Positions 1 to 11,835 of a stretch of DNA of 64,000 nucleotides are shown one piece after another. Where the stretch lies: assembly GCA_963693305.1 (NCBI GenBank), contig OY855915.1, forward strand, positions 13,921,840-13,985,839, given 5' to 3'. Within the stretch, counting starts at the first letter, position 1. The number at the start of each line of letters is the position of its first letter. A model generated the notes under the pieces. The model saw only the letters and a list, made by a program, of their open reading frames with translations. It had not been told where the DNA came from and made no database searches. The DNA is from Meandrina meandrites. Lineage: Eukaryota > Cnidaria > Anthozoa > Scleractinia > Meandrinidae. A program made the position numbers and the translations under genes.

Positions 1-400
1 ACTCAATTGTTGATCGGGCTAGCAATACAACGTTTGAAACCCCTCTATGCAGAAAAGCTGGCTACACCCTTGACAGGCACCCGTTTTAGCTAATTCCAGC
101 CGATCCCGGGAATGCAAATTGCATTAGCAATTAGTGCTTAATCTGATAACCATAAATCTATTGGTTCCTTTCAGAGTTTTCTTTAAAAGAACCTGGCTAA
201 CCTCCCGGTAAGATTACAGCCCCATGCATTTATTACATATGCTCAAACAGCAGTCGTGAGTCAGTCAAAAAATCACATGCATGATTAATGTAAAGGGTTC
301 TGCAGAAGATTTGCCAAACTCAGTTGTCAAAATAAGAGAGTCCCTCTGCCAGTTTTTTTTCCGCATAGTATTTGAGCTAAATAACCTCAGCTGAAGTTAC
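1..400. other. Non-coding stretch, nothing recognised
   Basis: AT-rich sequence without a convincing exon, RNA gene or repeat. Confidence 0.5.
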
Positions 401-457
401 CGCTATGATAATGATGACTGGCCAGTCATCATTATCGCTATGATAATGATGACTGGC
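401..457. repeat. Perfect 30-bp palindrome inside a 35-bp-offset direct repeat
   Basis: Positions 407-436 form a perfect inverted repeat with half-site GATAATGATGACTGG. The 22-bp stretch at 401-422 recurs exactly at 436-457. One strand could fold into a 15-bp stem. It sits just upstream of the 31-bp palindromic array. Confidence 0.9.
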
Positions 458-479
458 ACAAAACGCTTTGTCGTATTTT

Positions 480-635
480 GAAAAGCCCACAAAGCGCTTT
501 GTGGTGTTGCGAATAGGCCACAAAGCGCTTTGTGGTGTTGCGAATAGGCCATAAAGCGCTTTGTGATGTTGTGAATAGGCCACAAAGCGCTCTGTGGTGT
601 TGTGAATAGGCCACAAAGCGCTTTGTGGTGTGAAA
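480..635. repeat. 31-bp tandem repeat array 1 with palindromic core
   Basis: Five units start their CACAAAG core at 488, 519, 550, 581 and 612, a strict 31-bp period. Each unit carries the palindrome CCACAAAGCGCTTTGTGG or a one- or two-base variant, joined by GTTGYGAATAGG-type linkers. There are no unique spacers. ORFs through it are only translations of the repeat. Confidence 0.93.
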
Positions 636-723
636 AATCGGAAAAAAACAAATTATCTCAGAAAATAGCTGTGAGATGTCTGCAAGTCAACAAGCCATGC
701 ACTTTTCAATGTTAAATCCCAAA

Positions 724-856
724 ATAAAACACCACAAAGCGCTCTGTGGTGTTTCGAATAGGCCACAGAGCGCTCTGTGGTGTTTTGAATAGGCCACAAC
801 GCGCTCTGTGGTGTTTTGAATAGGCCGCAAAGCGCTCTGTGGTGTTTTGATCAGGG
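724..856. repeat. 31-bp tandem repeat array 2 with palindromic core
   Basis: Four more units of the same repeat start at 733, 764, 795 and 826, about 95 bp after array 1. Most cores here read GCGCTCTGTGG, so the right half-site has one change and the palindrome is imperfect; at 764 a second change (ACAGAGCGCTCTGT) restores a short palindrome. Confidence 0.92.
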
Positions 857-1153
857 CAGAAGATACTATTGCTGTTTTATAAAGCAAAGCGAACAAGGGA
901 CAGCTGGAAAGCATTCTGGCCATAAAATTTACTCGCCAACAAATGTATACTGAGAAGAGGGCTGTCGCGAGCCGGCTTTCATACGAGTGACAAGATTGGA
1001 AGTAGAGAAATATTGCGCAGATTGACTGGTGGTTTTACAGCGCCGAAACTAAAATTGGGTTACACTGCTTCTCAGGGATTTTGTTTTGCCTCGATCTGCA
1101 ATACCACTGAACGATCTGAATGATTTGAGGATAATCGGAAGCACGATGGTTAG

Positions 1154-1441
1154 TTGCAGTCCAAAACTTCCGACCATGCAGCGAGTACTTTAGCTACTGC
1201 TTCAGACGAATCACATTTTGCCGTTTCAAAAGCTGCGGTTTTCCTTGCTGCTTGTACCCTCGCTTCTCTTGGGCACAAGGTTGGAGTAAAGGAATGTGTT
1301 TTCACCCCTCAGAAAAGGATCGTGGACCTGCAGGATTTCATGGGAAACGTGGTTGGCACAGTCACTCTACTGCGACTTATTACATGCAGGTGGCGAAAGT
1401 TATGCCCGCCAATTTCCGCTTCTTCGACACTCACTGGTTAA
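1154..1441 (+). CDS. Possible exon or small ORF, unknown
   Basis: A 95-codon ORF of mixed composition, less skewed than the surrounding DNA, with a hydrophobic stretch (AAVFLAACTLASLG) followed by a basic part. No domain is recognised. No intron borders clearly frame it, and a shorter overlapping ORF runs in another frame. It may be an exon of an unseen gene or a chance ORF. Confidence 0.2.
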   Translation: MQSKTSDHAASTLATASDESHFAVSKAAVFLAACTLASLGHKVGVKECVFTPQKRIVDLQDFMGNVVGTVTLLRLITCRWRKLCPPISASSTLTG

Positions 1442-1618
1442 GAAGTGAACATTGTAGATCCAGGTGTTTTGTATCAAGATTGTAATAGCCTCAAAATTTT
1501 GTTCCAGCATTCTCGCATTAGATTTTGGAGAATGGGAGAATACACCTAATCTTGACCAGGTTATCCCTTATTCCCATCTGTATATCCTTTTACCGAAGTC
1601 GAACGGAGGGATACCGCA

Positions 1619-1978
1619 ACCCATTTTCACCCCTCCATATCTCATTGTCCTATATATTCATGTGTATTGTAGGTGCTTTGAATATACTACCATTCAAAGT
1701 ACCGGAAATAATAAATGAATATTATCATAACAATAGATATCCCACAATCTTCTGCGCTGTATATATTACCGTGATTCCTTCCTTTGTGCACATTTCTCCT
1801 ACGACATCACTTGTTGTGTATGCGAACCCACCCACCCACCCCCGGCATGACACGGTGACAGACCTTCATGCACATGAATATACCACTGTCCACACTTGTG
1901 GACAGCACCCATTTTCACCCCTCCATATCTCATTGTCCTATATATTCATGTGTATTGTAGGTGCTTTGAATATACTAC
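1619..1978. repeat. 72-bp exact direct repeat pair
   Basis: The 72 bases at 1619-1690 recur without mismatch at 1907-1978, 288 bp apart. The 216 bp between are not repeated, so this is not a simple tandem array. Perfect identity suggests a recent duplication or gene conversion. Confidence 0.9.
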
Positions 1979-1992
1979 TATTGTGTTGGCAG

Positions 1993-2099
1993 CATCTGGA
2001 ATTTCCTTTTTGGAATTCAATGCCACCTTTGGGAAGGTGAATGACTGGCTCACTTCACATAACAAAGATGTCACTGAAGAGCAGAACCCCTTCAAATGA
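1993..2099 (+). CDS. Possible 3'-terminal exon, unknown protein
   Basis: After a weak acceptor-like TTGGCAG, one frame reads ASGISFLEFNATFGKVNDWL and continues to the charged end EEQNPFK and a stop. Composition is protein-like but no family is recognised. It starts just after the second copy of the 72-bp repeat. Low confidence. Confidence 0.22.
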
Positions 2100-2185
2100 C
2101 CTGGCAATGGGAATGTAAAATTATAAAATACTAGTTTATACAGGCTGTACATATAAGAGTGAAGATGTATTATATGCATGTATTA

Positions 2186-2600
2186 CATACAATACATGCA
2201 TATACATAATTCACCAAATTGTCATGATGTCATATATGGTCAAAAATTCATTGTGATTCATCATCTGCAAGTCAATATTGTTAACACTGAATGCAAAAGG
2301 TTTTTATTTCAGCTGTTGTTGTCAAAGTCATTCCCCTTAAATTATAGAACTAAACATGAGTTTTCAAATTTGCCTATTGGTTGACTATCTTATCTGGTTG
2401 GCCTTGTATGTAACATAATTCCTTAAACTTTAAAGCTTCAAGAAGCCTAATTATTTAAACCGTTTACTTTATGCTGCATGAGAGCAAACGACGAGAGAAA
2501 GCAAAGCGTGAAATACAACATAAATGTATCGCAACAATGTCAAAGAGCACATAGCATAGCAAGTACATGTTTCATGATAAATGGGCACACTTTTAATCTA
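2186..2600. repeat. Low-copy repeat block Y, copy 1
   Basis: Sequence here matches the reverse complement of about 17130-17440: shared landmarks are the TTGCCTATTGGTTGACTA stretch, GAACTAAACAT and ATAATTCCTTA. Its first 75 bp also recur in direct orientation at 3977-4045. Confidence 0.7.
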
Positions 2601-3370
2601 GAGTGATCAAATTTTTTCCAAATTCACAATGTTCTCAAGGCTACTACAACTATCAACATAGAAAACACCCAGCCCTACCTTACACTCTTAATAAACAATA
2701 CCAAAAACTTGCAAGAAGGTTTTTTCGAGGTCATCTTCAACCTAGTGTAGATTTAAATGCAGAGGACCTCGCAGTTTTGAGATAAGAACTTTATGACATC
2801 ACATGCAAACCAAGAATATGATTTTTAGGAAGACCACCTCTGTAGTTAATGTGGCTTTTATATTTAAATAAAGATTGATGATCATGATGATAATGATGAA
2901 GATATGCTGGTCACTGTAGAGATTATGCATTGTCAGGACAGTAAAACAGGTTGAAACGAATCACCAGGCCAAAGGGAGCTGAACATCACATACATTTTGC
3001 GTATGGTTAGAGCTGCTTCTGGTGGATTGCACTCAAACCTAAACAATTTTAACAGGTTCTCAAAAGCCACTTTTTGTACTAATTTGCCACAATTACATAG
3101 AAATAAAACTTTCATCAGCTTGCCTTTGTCAAAATGGTGCAAATGGTTGCAGCATCTACTCTGACTCCAAATTTTTCAAATGGCTCAAAAATTTTTGAAG
3201 CAGAAGTCAAAGTGCCTCCACACATCTGAAAATTTTGCAAATCATGAAGTAACACCGTTTACATTCACCTTCTATTTCAATAATGTAGCTGTACTACTAC
3301 AAAACATTGGGTCAAATGTTAATTTCAAAAATATCATTTCTACCCAAATTTGTTCACCAGCTACATAACA
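2560..3370. repeat. Low-copy repeat block X, left copy of an inverted duplication
   Basis: This block is homologous to the reverse complement of 18110-18870. Landmarks are a CCAGCCCTACCTTACACTC-like tract, a CATTTTGACAAAGG stretch, and a TTTGACCCAATRTTTTGTA stretch. Divergence is substantial. Both copies hold short ORFs in the corresponding sense (minus here at 2933-3142), which suggests that an ancestral transcribed or coding unit was duplicated. Confidence 0.65.
2866..2905 (+). repeat. AATAAA plus (GAT)n tail, probable retroelement 3' end
   Basis: TTTAAATAAAGATTGATGAT followed by GAT-type repeats resembles the 3' end of a LINE or LINE-mobilised element. The upstream body is not recognisable. 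Confidence 0.4.
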
Positions 3371-3379
3371 TAATGTATG

Positions 3380-3976
3380 GTTGTATTTAAGACACATTGC
3401 TAGTACTCAACAAATGAGATTGTGAATGATTGTTCACAAGCATTTTAGGTTTTTGTACTTGGCACCCGGCTTACTGTTTTCATTGTTGCACCGTGTTCTT
3501 AACAATTAATGTTTGTGCAAATTTGCTTTGGTTTGTAAGGATCTCAATTAAAGTCTGTTAAAGCATATTAGTTTGTTTACACAAATGTCATTTCAATTTG
3601 CACCATAGATGTATTATATCCATTAATTATATAGCCATGTCTCACAAAGACTGGGAACTACCAAATTTGTGTATTTGATTGGCTAAAATCGATATTGATC
3701 ACTGGCTAGATTTTCCCATCTAGAGTGGCATCTAGAAAAACCAAAAACGTTGACCTGTTTTTGCAAAAACATAATAAACGAAAACACTAAAAAGCTTGAC
3801 GCAAAAAAAGATTAAAAGAACCAGCACAACTCGCAAATGTTTGTTCAGTTAACAGGCACCGAATCACACATCACCTAGAGGTGAATTTGCAAAGAAATTC
3901 CAAGGCCAGAACTTAAAAGCACTCTTGACCTTGGTCGCGCATACAGACCTCCTGCTTGGTTAGTAAGAGCTAAGTA
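3380..3976. other. Non-coding, nothing recognised
   Basis: AT-rich stretch. I see no exon, RNA gene or clear repeat, apart from weak low-complexity sequence around 3720-3830. Confidence 0.4.
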
Positions 3977-4045
3977 TTGCATACAATTCCTGCATATACT
4001 GTACTTCATTCACCAAATTGTCATGATGCCCATATACGGTCAAGA
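3977..4045. repeat. Block Y, partial second copy
   Basis: Direct duplicate of 2186-2260, sharing the stretch TTCACCAAATTGTCATGATG and the following CATATA-GGTCAA. It places a Y fragment on the far side of block X, giving Y-X-Y order. Confidence 0.7.
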
Positions 4046-4179
4046 GTCATTGCCTGTTTTTATCCATTCATAAAAATATTTAAGATCTTTTAAATCTCAA
4101 CTCAAAACTTTCCTTTTGGAAAAACGTATTTATTCTTAATGATTTTTATCTTTATTGCACTTAAGCATTTTATATACAG

Positions 4180-4368
4180 CTCATTTACCATTGCCATTGC
4201 TATTACCATTTACCATTGCCCTTACCATTACCTGTGACATTACCATTACCACTGTTATTGCTATTACCATTGTCATTGCTATTACCATTACAATTGCCAT
4301 TACCATTACCATCACCATTGCCCTTACCATTACCTGTGACATTGTCATTGCCATCGTCATTAAAAGTT
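4180..4368 (+). repeat. Imperfect hexanucleotide microsatellite (CCATTR)n
   Basis: Runs of ACCATT/GCCATT with variants extend for about 190 bp. Overlapping ORFs on both strands (LPLPLPLP, GNGNGN) are translations of the repeat. Confidence 0.9.
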
Positions 4369-6192
4369 AATCCAAATAAGGACAACTTTATGGTGTTATT
4401 CACCAGAGTTGGTTAGATGAACTCGAAGCCAAAATTTCGGTTTCTTTCAAACCATCATCAAGCCAATGACAAAAAATAGAAAGCCTGGAGGTTTTTAACG
4501 TTACATGTTATTGCATTATTTGCATATCAACAGTTCATGGTTCCCCTTTAGGCCATAGATAATTAGGGGCTGCCTTCTTTTTTATGTGATAAGTTTCCTT
4601 AAATAAAGGTAAATTTCAGTTACTGTCCCTGTCAATTATGCTGGTATTGTCCCTCACTGTGTCGAGGTAAAATTCTTTGATGTCAATACAATGGCTCTTT
4701 GTGTTCAGACAGCACAGGAAATTGCATAGTGCTAAAAGATGTTGAAAATTGGCGCAAGTATTCAGATGATTAAATATTGTGCTGTCTTTCAACTCTATTC
4801 TTTCATCTTTATCTCATAAACTGGAACTTTCATAATTCAGTGAGGATATTGTCCAGTGTTGGTAAGATTTTAAATTCCAATTACATGTATGAATGACTGC
4901 AGTAAACAAGTGGCTGAGATAATTATCTAATGGATGATTGTGCTTAGTTTTTTTTAATTTGCAAAGCTTAATACAAAATATAAAGGGGCATCCATAATTA
5001 AAACAATGTTTGAGACAAAAAAGAGAGAAAAATATAGTTGTTTTAATCTCAGTCCTGAAAGCAAATTGTACCATGGCCAAATAAGGGCATGACTAAATTA
5101 AATTCCATGCACAGTTGAAAGAAACAATGAAGGATTGGTTGCCCTAAAAACAGTGACTCTTCCACAAAGAAGAGAATTTCACTTTCAGCATTACTACATT
5201 ACCATGATTGCCAGACATGTTTTCTACTGAGGAATCCACGATCAGTCACAAGTCATCTATTCCTTAAAGGACTTAATCATTCGTTCTTTTTTATTGCTGT
5301 TGTTGTTTTTGAACTAGATGCTAAAATACCATTAATAATGTAATATTGAGAACCTCAAAGGTAATGCCATGGAGGAAAAGGTTAGAGATGCTATGCAGAC
5401 ATGACTTATGAATTATGAATTATAAAAAGAACCGTAATTAATGCAAGAACAGAAAAAACGAGTAAGATAATACTGAACAGCTCATATTAACAACAAATAT
5501 TATCACTATGTGACATCTTGAACATATGTTGCATGTTCTCCTTGTCAGTTCTTTCAAGTTAAGATCACACCAACTGTCAACCACAGTGGAAAATATCTTG
5601 AAAACATAAACCTTAACCCAATGTTGCTGATCACAGTTTTGACAGTCAAGTTTCTTGTCACCAACACCATACTACAGAGCTAATAAACTTGACTGATCAT
5701 CATGATGTGCCATTAACACTGAAAAAGTTGCTAAGGGACAACATGAAACTGAAAATTATAGAAATAGTGAGAACAAACAATACGATTACTAGATTGACAC
5801 AGAAAAAGTATTGGATTATCAGACTGAAGCCACACAGAAACAATTTAGTCTGAATAATATTTCTGTAAGTCTTGTATAATTTACTATATACTTCATAATG
5901 TTTTATATATTTATAATCCTACTTGTGTTTTTTTTTTAAAGAATATTGAAATATTCTTTTATTCTATCGAATTATATTTTTAATTTTATTCAAATATTTT
6001 AATTTATAAATATTTATCTTTTTAAATTCTTACTCCATGTTTCACTATAGTCTTCAATACCTATTTTAGTAAGTGTATGCGCATGGATGAAGCCACGCAT
6101 AGCCATTTTAACTAATGATGATTAAAATTTTGTATTTATTTTATATAAAAGAATTCTACTGTTGACACTAATTACACTTATACTTAACACTC

Positions 6193-6218
6193 CTGAAGAA
6201 AGCCAAGACCCCAAAACG
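6193..6218 (+). ncRNA. Degenerate hammerhead-ribozyme-like core
   Basis: CTGAAGA (fits the CUGANGA box) is followed by a GCC..CCC segment and AAAACG, where an active hammerhead would have GAAAC. Penelope-like elements are known to carry hammerhead motifs, and homologous cores occur at 8236 and 10474. The missing G of GAAA and weak stem II make activity unlikely. Confidence 0.3.
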
Positions 6219-8235
6219 TTGAGTAAAGGAAATCCTATTTGAAGTTGGATTTTCAACAATCTTTTTCAATAATTTCAAGCCTCCATGGTTGCTACAAGTG
6301 ATCCTCGTATTTGGACTTATAAAAGGATAGCATTGTTTGAATGTCAACACCCAAACATTCAAGGATTGACTGTCCATGGCTGCCACTGCCCAGGTGATGG
6401 GTTGTGCGCATGCATGAGGTCCTGGCAAGACCATGAGATGTGTTCTGTGACTTCCCCCAACATTTTTCAATTTTTAGAAACATAAAACGACAGACAATGA
6501 CAGACAGAAAATAGAAAAACCCGAAGTAAATGGAAGCCACTGATGAGGCCTAGGAAGGCAAAAACAGCTGCAATTGTCGCCACCGCATAGGTGATACGGG
6601 TTTTTCTTCAAATGTGTGTGGCCCTGACCAGGCTGTGGGATGTGTTTTGTTACTTCACTATTCGTTTTTTGGATAGTTAGAGGAAATACATGTAATAAAT
6701 AGCTCCATAGATAGATGAATTGATAGATCAAAGGATTCCTAGATAGGTAACAAGAGGATGACCATACACTTTCCGAATTAATTATAACTATAACAACATT
6801 CTTAATTCTGATTGGTTCTTAGCACGCCCTGTGTCTTGCCAAATTAGAGCACCCACAGCTGAAGTGTCCAACAACAGTGTCCAATATGAAGGTGTCCAAT
6901 AACAAAGTTCATTTTCTACAAATGGGCACGCTCTTTATTTGGTTCCTTATTGTGACTAAAATCTCCTTAACATTCCTAAAACCTCCAGTTGTAAAAATGG
7001 CTTATTGTCATAGTGATGATAACACCACAACATGCTTCGCTTTGTCTAAATTTTTGCTCAAATATTTTTATACTTATGATTAATTTAAATACATATTGGA
7101 CTTTGTGTTGTCCAATTTTCTCTGTAGTCATACTCGTGATTAAACAAATTGGACTCCTGCTACACTGGGTCTTCAGGTTTTGTTAATCACTTGTATGATT
7201 ACAGACCAAATTGCACTCCACTCAGTCCTTTTTCAATTATCTATCATTATCGAAAGTCCACTGGCTTGATTCTCTGTTATCTCTCTTGAGGATGAGTTGG
7301 AGCAGGCTGTTGGTGTCAAGTTGTTGCAAGAAGCATACTCACTGAAATTGAATTGAGCAGAGAAATCCTTTGCAGTAAACAACACATTCCAAATAGCAGT
7401 GTTTTATACATGAGGAAAAGACCATGGTTTTTGTGATTTCAAATATTTTAGAAGGCATTTAGAAAGGGGACTAGTTGCAAAAATTCTTCACAAGCTTGGG
7501 GTAGACAAAAGCATACAGTTTTGACCAGCTTTGTTATAGTGGCTGAATGTCGGTTCAACTACATAGTCTTGGAGACTAGCAAACTAGAACATTTAAACAC
7601 ACTTATGTTGATCACTTGCCATATATCAATTATGGTGTATGTTTCATGTCTGTTTATTATGCTTTTGATATTTTGTTGACTGTCTGGAATCACAAGTATA
7701 ATGCAAAGACCAATATGTTTGATATAATAGGATCCACACAAGAGCCAATCAACATGACGCCAATATTTCTGTTAGTCAGAAAAGTATTCTAGCTGTCCAA
7801 CACTTTCAAAGCCATTGAACATGACACTAACAATCATAGAAAGTGTGAGAACAAATGATAAGATTACTAGATTGAAACAGAAAAGTACTGAATTTTCAGA
7901 CTAAAGCCGGCCATAAACAATTTAATCTAACCAAGTTTTTAGTAGTTCTTTTATTAATCTTCTGTTTGTATTTTCTTTCTTTGTTCAATAAAATTTTGTT
8001 TTATTGTTATTTTTAATTAGTTTTATTCAATCATTCTTATGTTTATTTAATTACTTTTTTTTTCAAATTTGTGCTTCATGCATCACTGTAGTTTTTCAGT
8101 CTTGTGTCAGTAACCACATGTGTCTGAATGGTGCCACAGGCAACCATCTCAACCAATTATCATTGGGATTTTTTATTTAGCTTATATCAAAAAAAATTGA
8201 ACCGCTGGCACACGTTAAATTTATACTCAACACTC

Positions 8236-8262
8236 CTGAAGAAGGGCAAGACCCTGTTACGT
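8236..8262 (+). ncRNA. Degenerate hammerhead-ribozyme-like core
   Basis: CTGAAGA is followed by AGGG-CAAGA-CCCT, a clean four-base-pair stem II, then GTTACG in place of GAAACG. Same module as 6193. The catalytic box is lost. Confidence 0.3.
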
Positions 8263-10473
8263 TTAGTAAAGGTTAGGGAAGTCCTATTTGGAATTGGATT
8301 CATGACAGTTTTACTTTATAATTTGAAGTCTTCACAAACACTACAAGTTATCCTCTTATCTGGAGTTATACGAGGATACCATTGTTCAAATACCCAGACC
8401 TATTACAGAGGTACAAAGATTTAAGTACATTGAAAGACAGAAAAACAGATAGAGATAAATAGATAGAAAGAAATGTAAAGCCACCAAGGGTATGTTTACA
8501 TTACTTTTGGGCCTGATCGCTATGTCATGCTGATGAGACCTAACAAGGCCATAACAGCTATAAACGGTGGCATATACCCATGTAATAAGTTGTGCGCATG
8601 CGTTAGGTCCTGGCCAAGCCGTGAGATGTGTTTTGTGACTTCTTTTCACATTTTATTTATGGACAGACAGAAAGGTAGAACAATAGATAGATAAAGAGCC
8701 ATGTAAGTCATCCTGTTGCTTCAAGGACTGCAATTGGGGATAAAATCCTTCAAATTGAAGGTGTCCCGATTGTCAGGGCAGAAAACTGTTGCAAAAATGG
8801 ACTTTTAGCAGTTGTCTTCTTAAAATTGCTTATGGTGTATGTTTTCTTGTCTGTATTATCTTATAGATTTTTATTGATTATCTGGGATCACTAATATCTT
8901 GAGAGCTCTTAAAGTGTGAGACAAATTGATTGTCACCAAGAATACGAATCGATATCCTGCATTTCATATGACAAAAAAAGCAATACCTTTCACATATACC
9001 AGCATATATTGTGCTGCACAGGTCCATTTTCTACAAACAAAATCGTTTCAACAATCGGACAGAATTATTTTGTGGTGTCCACTAAGATGATTGTAGCTTG
9101 AATCTTTGAAATGTTTTCTTATAGTTGCATGTGTTGACCCTTTGTGACAACATGTAATTTAAAAGCAAGTGACTTGTTTTCTTGTTGCCCTCGTACACAC
9201 TCTTCCTCACAGGAGACCATTTCACTTTGGATGTTACATTCTTGCCATGATGAACCATTTCGCATCCTGTGGAACCCTTCATCAGACACAAGCCAGCATA
9301 ACAGATGAACAAAATTTTGCAGAACCACAGTGGGAGCGGTTGTTGTCATCTGGTTACAACAAGCATATGCACTCTAATTGTATTGAGCCAAAAAAAGCCT
9401 CAGCAGTAAACATGTCCTGAATTTTTTTAATTTTTATTTTTAACATGGTTTACTTTCCTCAGTTCCCTTAGTGTAAATCCTTTATGGCATCTGTTTTCAT
9501 GTGTTTGTTTTGTTGCAAATCTTCTTATTGACTACCAGTGACCACAAGTATTCAAATACCTTTTTAAGGGCAAGACAAATTAATTGTCACTGAAGCTGCA
9601 ATTTGATGTTGCATTTCACGTGTGAAACAAGCTAACTGTGTCAGCTAATCTCAAGCTGCCGTGGCTGTTTTTCTATAAATTGGACCTGGTAAGCAAAATC
9701 TCTCGATTATCTTAAAGAATAACTTGATGGCATTCCCTGATGTGTTAATAATTTTAAAGTTTGCCAAGTTTGTTTTCTTATCACTTCTTTAAAGTTAAGA
9801 ACACACCATCAGCTGTCAGCCAGGTAGCAACACTGTTGGAAAGATAAAACTTCACCTACAGTTGATGACTACAATAAACATCACCAAGTTAGGGCAGGCA
9901 AGTTGTAATTGTCAGGAGCCACAACACATTTTCAGCTGTCCTAACACTGATGAAGGTGCTTCCCTCTATCCAAAAACTGTTTGATTGTTTGACATGAAGA
10001 AAGTTATTGAAATGTTCATGTTTCTAAGGAAACAATAAAAGTAGAATTAACAAACATTAAAAAAAAAAACAATTAAAATCCAACGAAAGAGGAAGATGTG
10101 GATTTGGTTTATCCAACTAAGGAACTTTAAATAAAATATTTCCTTATTTACATTAGAAGTCAGTAGAATATAACAACTTTTTGGTGGAAAAGTGAGCTAC
10201 AAAGTTTATTTGGTACCTTCGCAAAGCCAAAGAAGCTGTCTTAATTATCATCAACAATACTCTTGAACGCCATGGAATGAACAAACACCACAAAACTCAA
10301 TCTGTTTTTATCTGTATATTTTTTACAATTATTTTAATTCTTTTTGCACTTCTTTTTCTATTGTACACGTATCTTCTTTTTAGTTTGTCTACCAATCAAA
10401 TTTCAGCCTTTTGTTTGTATTGTTTCAAATATTGTAACTTCCTATTTCAATTTTTACTTAGCTTTTTCAGCCC

Positions 10474-10498
10474 CTGAAGAAGGTAAGTTTTGCCAAAC
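10474..10498 (+). ncRNA. Hammerhead-like core, best preserved of three
   Basis: CTGAAGA, then GGTAA-GTT-TTGCC, which forms a five-pair stem II with one wobble, then AAAC. Only the G of GAAAC is absent. Stems I and III are not clear, so this is a relic at most. Confidence 0.35.
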
Positions 10499-11384
10499 CA
10501 AAATATTGGGAAATAAAATTTTTATTTAACCTTTTCAGCTGTCTGATCAGCCTTGCATCAAGTTTAACGTTTTATTTTAAATTGCTGATCCTGATCTACA
10601 CCAAGATCCGGCTTCTCTTCGCTGCTGTTTGTCCAAGTGATCCTTGCATAATTCCAGTACATTAATGAACAATATTTTGCTCAGGAGAGCAGTTTACTTT
10701 TAGCATTACTATCTTGCCGTGACGAACCACAACATTTTTTAGTGGGGAACCCTGTATCAATCACAAGTCTGGGTATCAAATTTCTTTTGTTCAAGGAAGA
10801 AACAAACATGCAAGCTCAGAAATGTCCATAATAAAATTAGTTTCTAATATGATCTATTCAGTATAATATCACTTATTATTTCTTACATCATTGCACTTAT
10901 TCCAGTTTTGTTGTATTTGTCTCTTTTGCTAAGCATTTCTTATCTTTTCACTTCATGGGTTTCCTTGGAGGTTCTCAGCATTGTATCATTCATAATAAGT
11001 TATTCTCTTAACAGACTTCCTCCTGAAGAATAATGTGAAAATTTTCCATTCCCAGAAGTGCAATGCCTTGACAAAATACATTAGTATTCAGCAAACCTAT
11101 CCACTTGTCATCCTTTTTGTGCCATACACAAGCTCCAACTAACCCACACACCTACTAGCCGACAAACATGCTGCCATCAGAGGTCAGGTGACTATAAGCA
11201 TCTTTTGCAGCAGTCAGAGTCAAGAACAGATTGGAAACAAATCAGTGTCCACTTTAAAGGAAAAACATAAAAGTGTACGGAATCCATATCATTTACACTG
11301 GATTAAATTGACTTGATAATTTCCTCTAACAATGAGCTGTGCATATTTTTTTCTCATTTCCAGAATTAAATTATAGGATAAATT

Positions 11385-11835
11385 AGGATAGAATGAGATC
11401 GTAAAGGTATAGCATAGTGGGATGGGATAGGATATGATACGAAAGGATACGATGGATGGGATGGGATAGGATAAAAGGGAGTAGGATAAGAAAGGATAGG
11501 CTAACATGGGAAAGGATAGGATGGGATGGGATAGGATAGTATAGGATAGGACAGGACAGGATAGGATAGGCTAGGCTAGGCTAGGATAGGCTAGGATAAG
11601 ATGGGATAGGATAGGATAGGATAGGATAGGATAGGATAGGATAGGATAGGGTAGGCTAGGCTAGGATAGGCTAGGATAAGATGGGATAGGATGGGATGGG
11701 ATGAGATAGGATGGGATAGGATAGGATAGGATAGGAAAGGATAGGAAAGGAATGGGATGGGGTAGGATAGGATAGGATAGGATAGGATACGATATGATAG
11801 TATATGATAGGATAGGATAAGATAGGATAAGAAAG
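11385..11835 (+). repeat. (GGATA)n pentanucleotide satellite
   Basis: About 450 bp of GGATA/GGCTA/GGGAT variants, cleanest at 11600-11655. Reverse-strand ORFs of SYPILSYP type are translations of the repeat. It interrupts the duplicated mosaic just before the module resembling 7270-7560. Confidence 0.95.

Noticed and set aside
480..856. CRISPR-like array
   Set aside because: Regular 31-bp repeats, but no unique spacers: the units are contiguous, and the genome is eukaryotic.
4155..4416. LPLPLP and GNGNGN ORFs
   Set aside because: Translation of the CCATTR microsatellite.
10277..10529. Hydrophobic small membrane protein ORFs
   Set aside because: T-rich DNA gives F/L/I strings. They run into the hammerhead-like module and lack any support.
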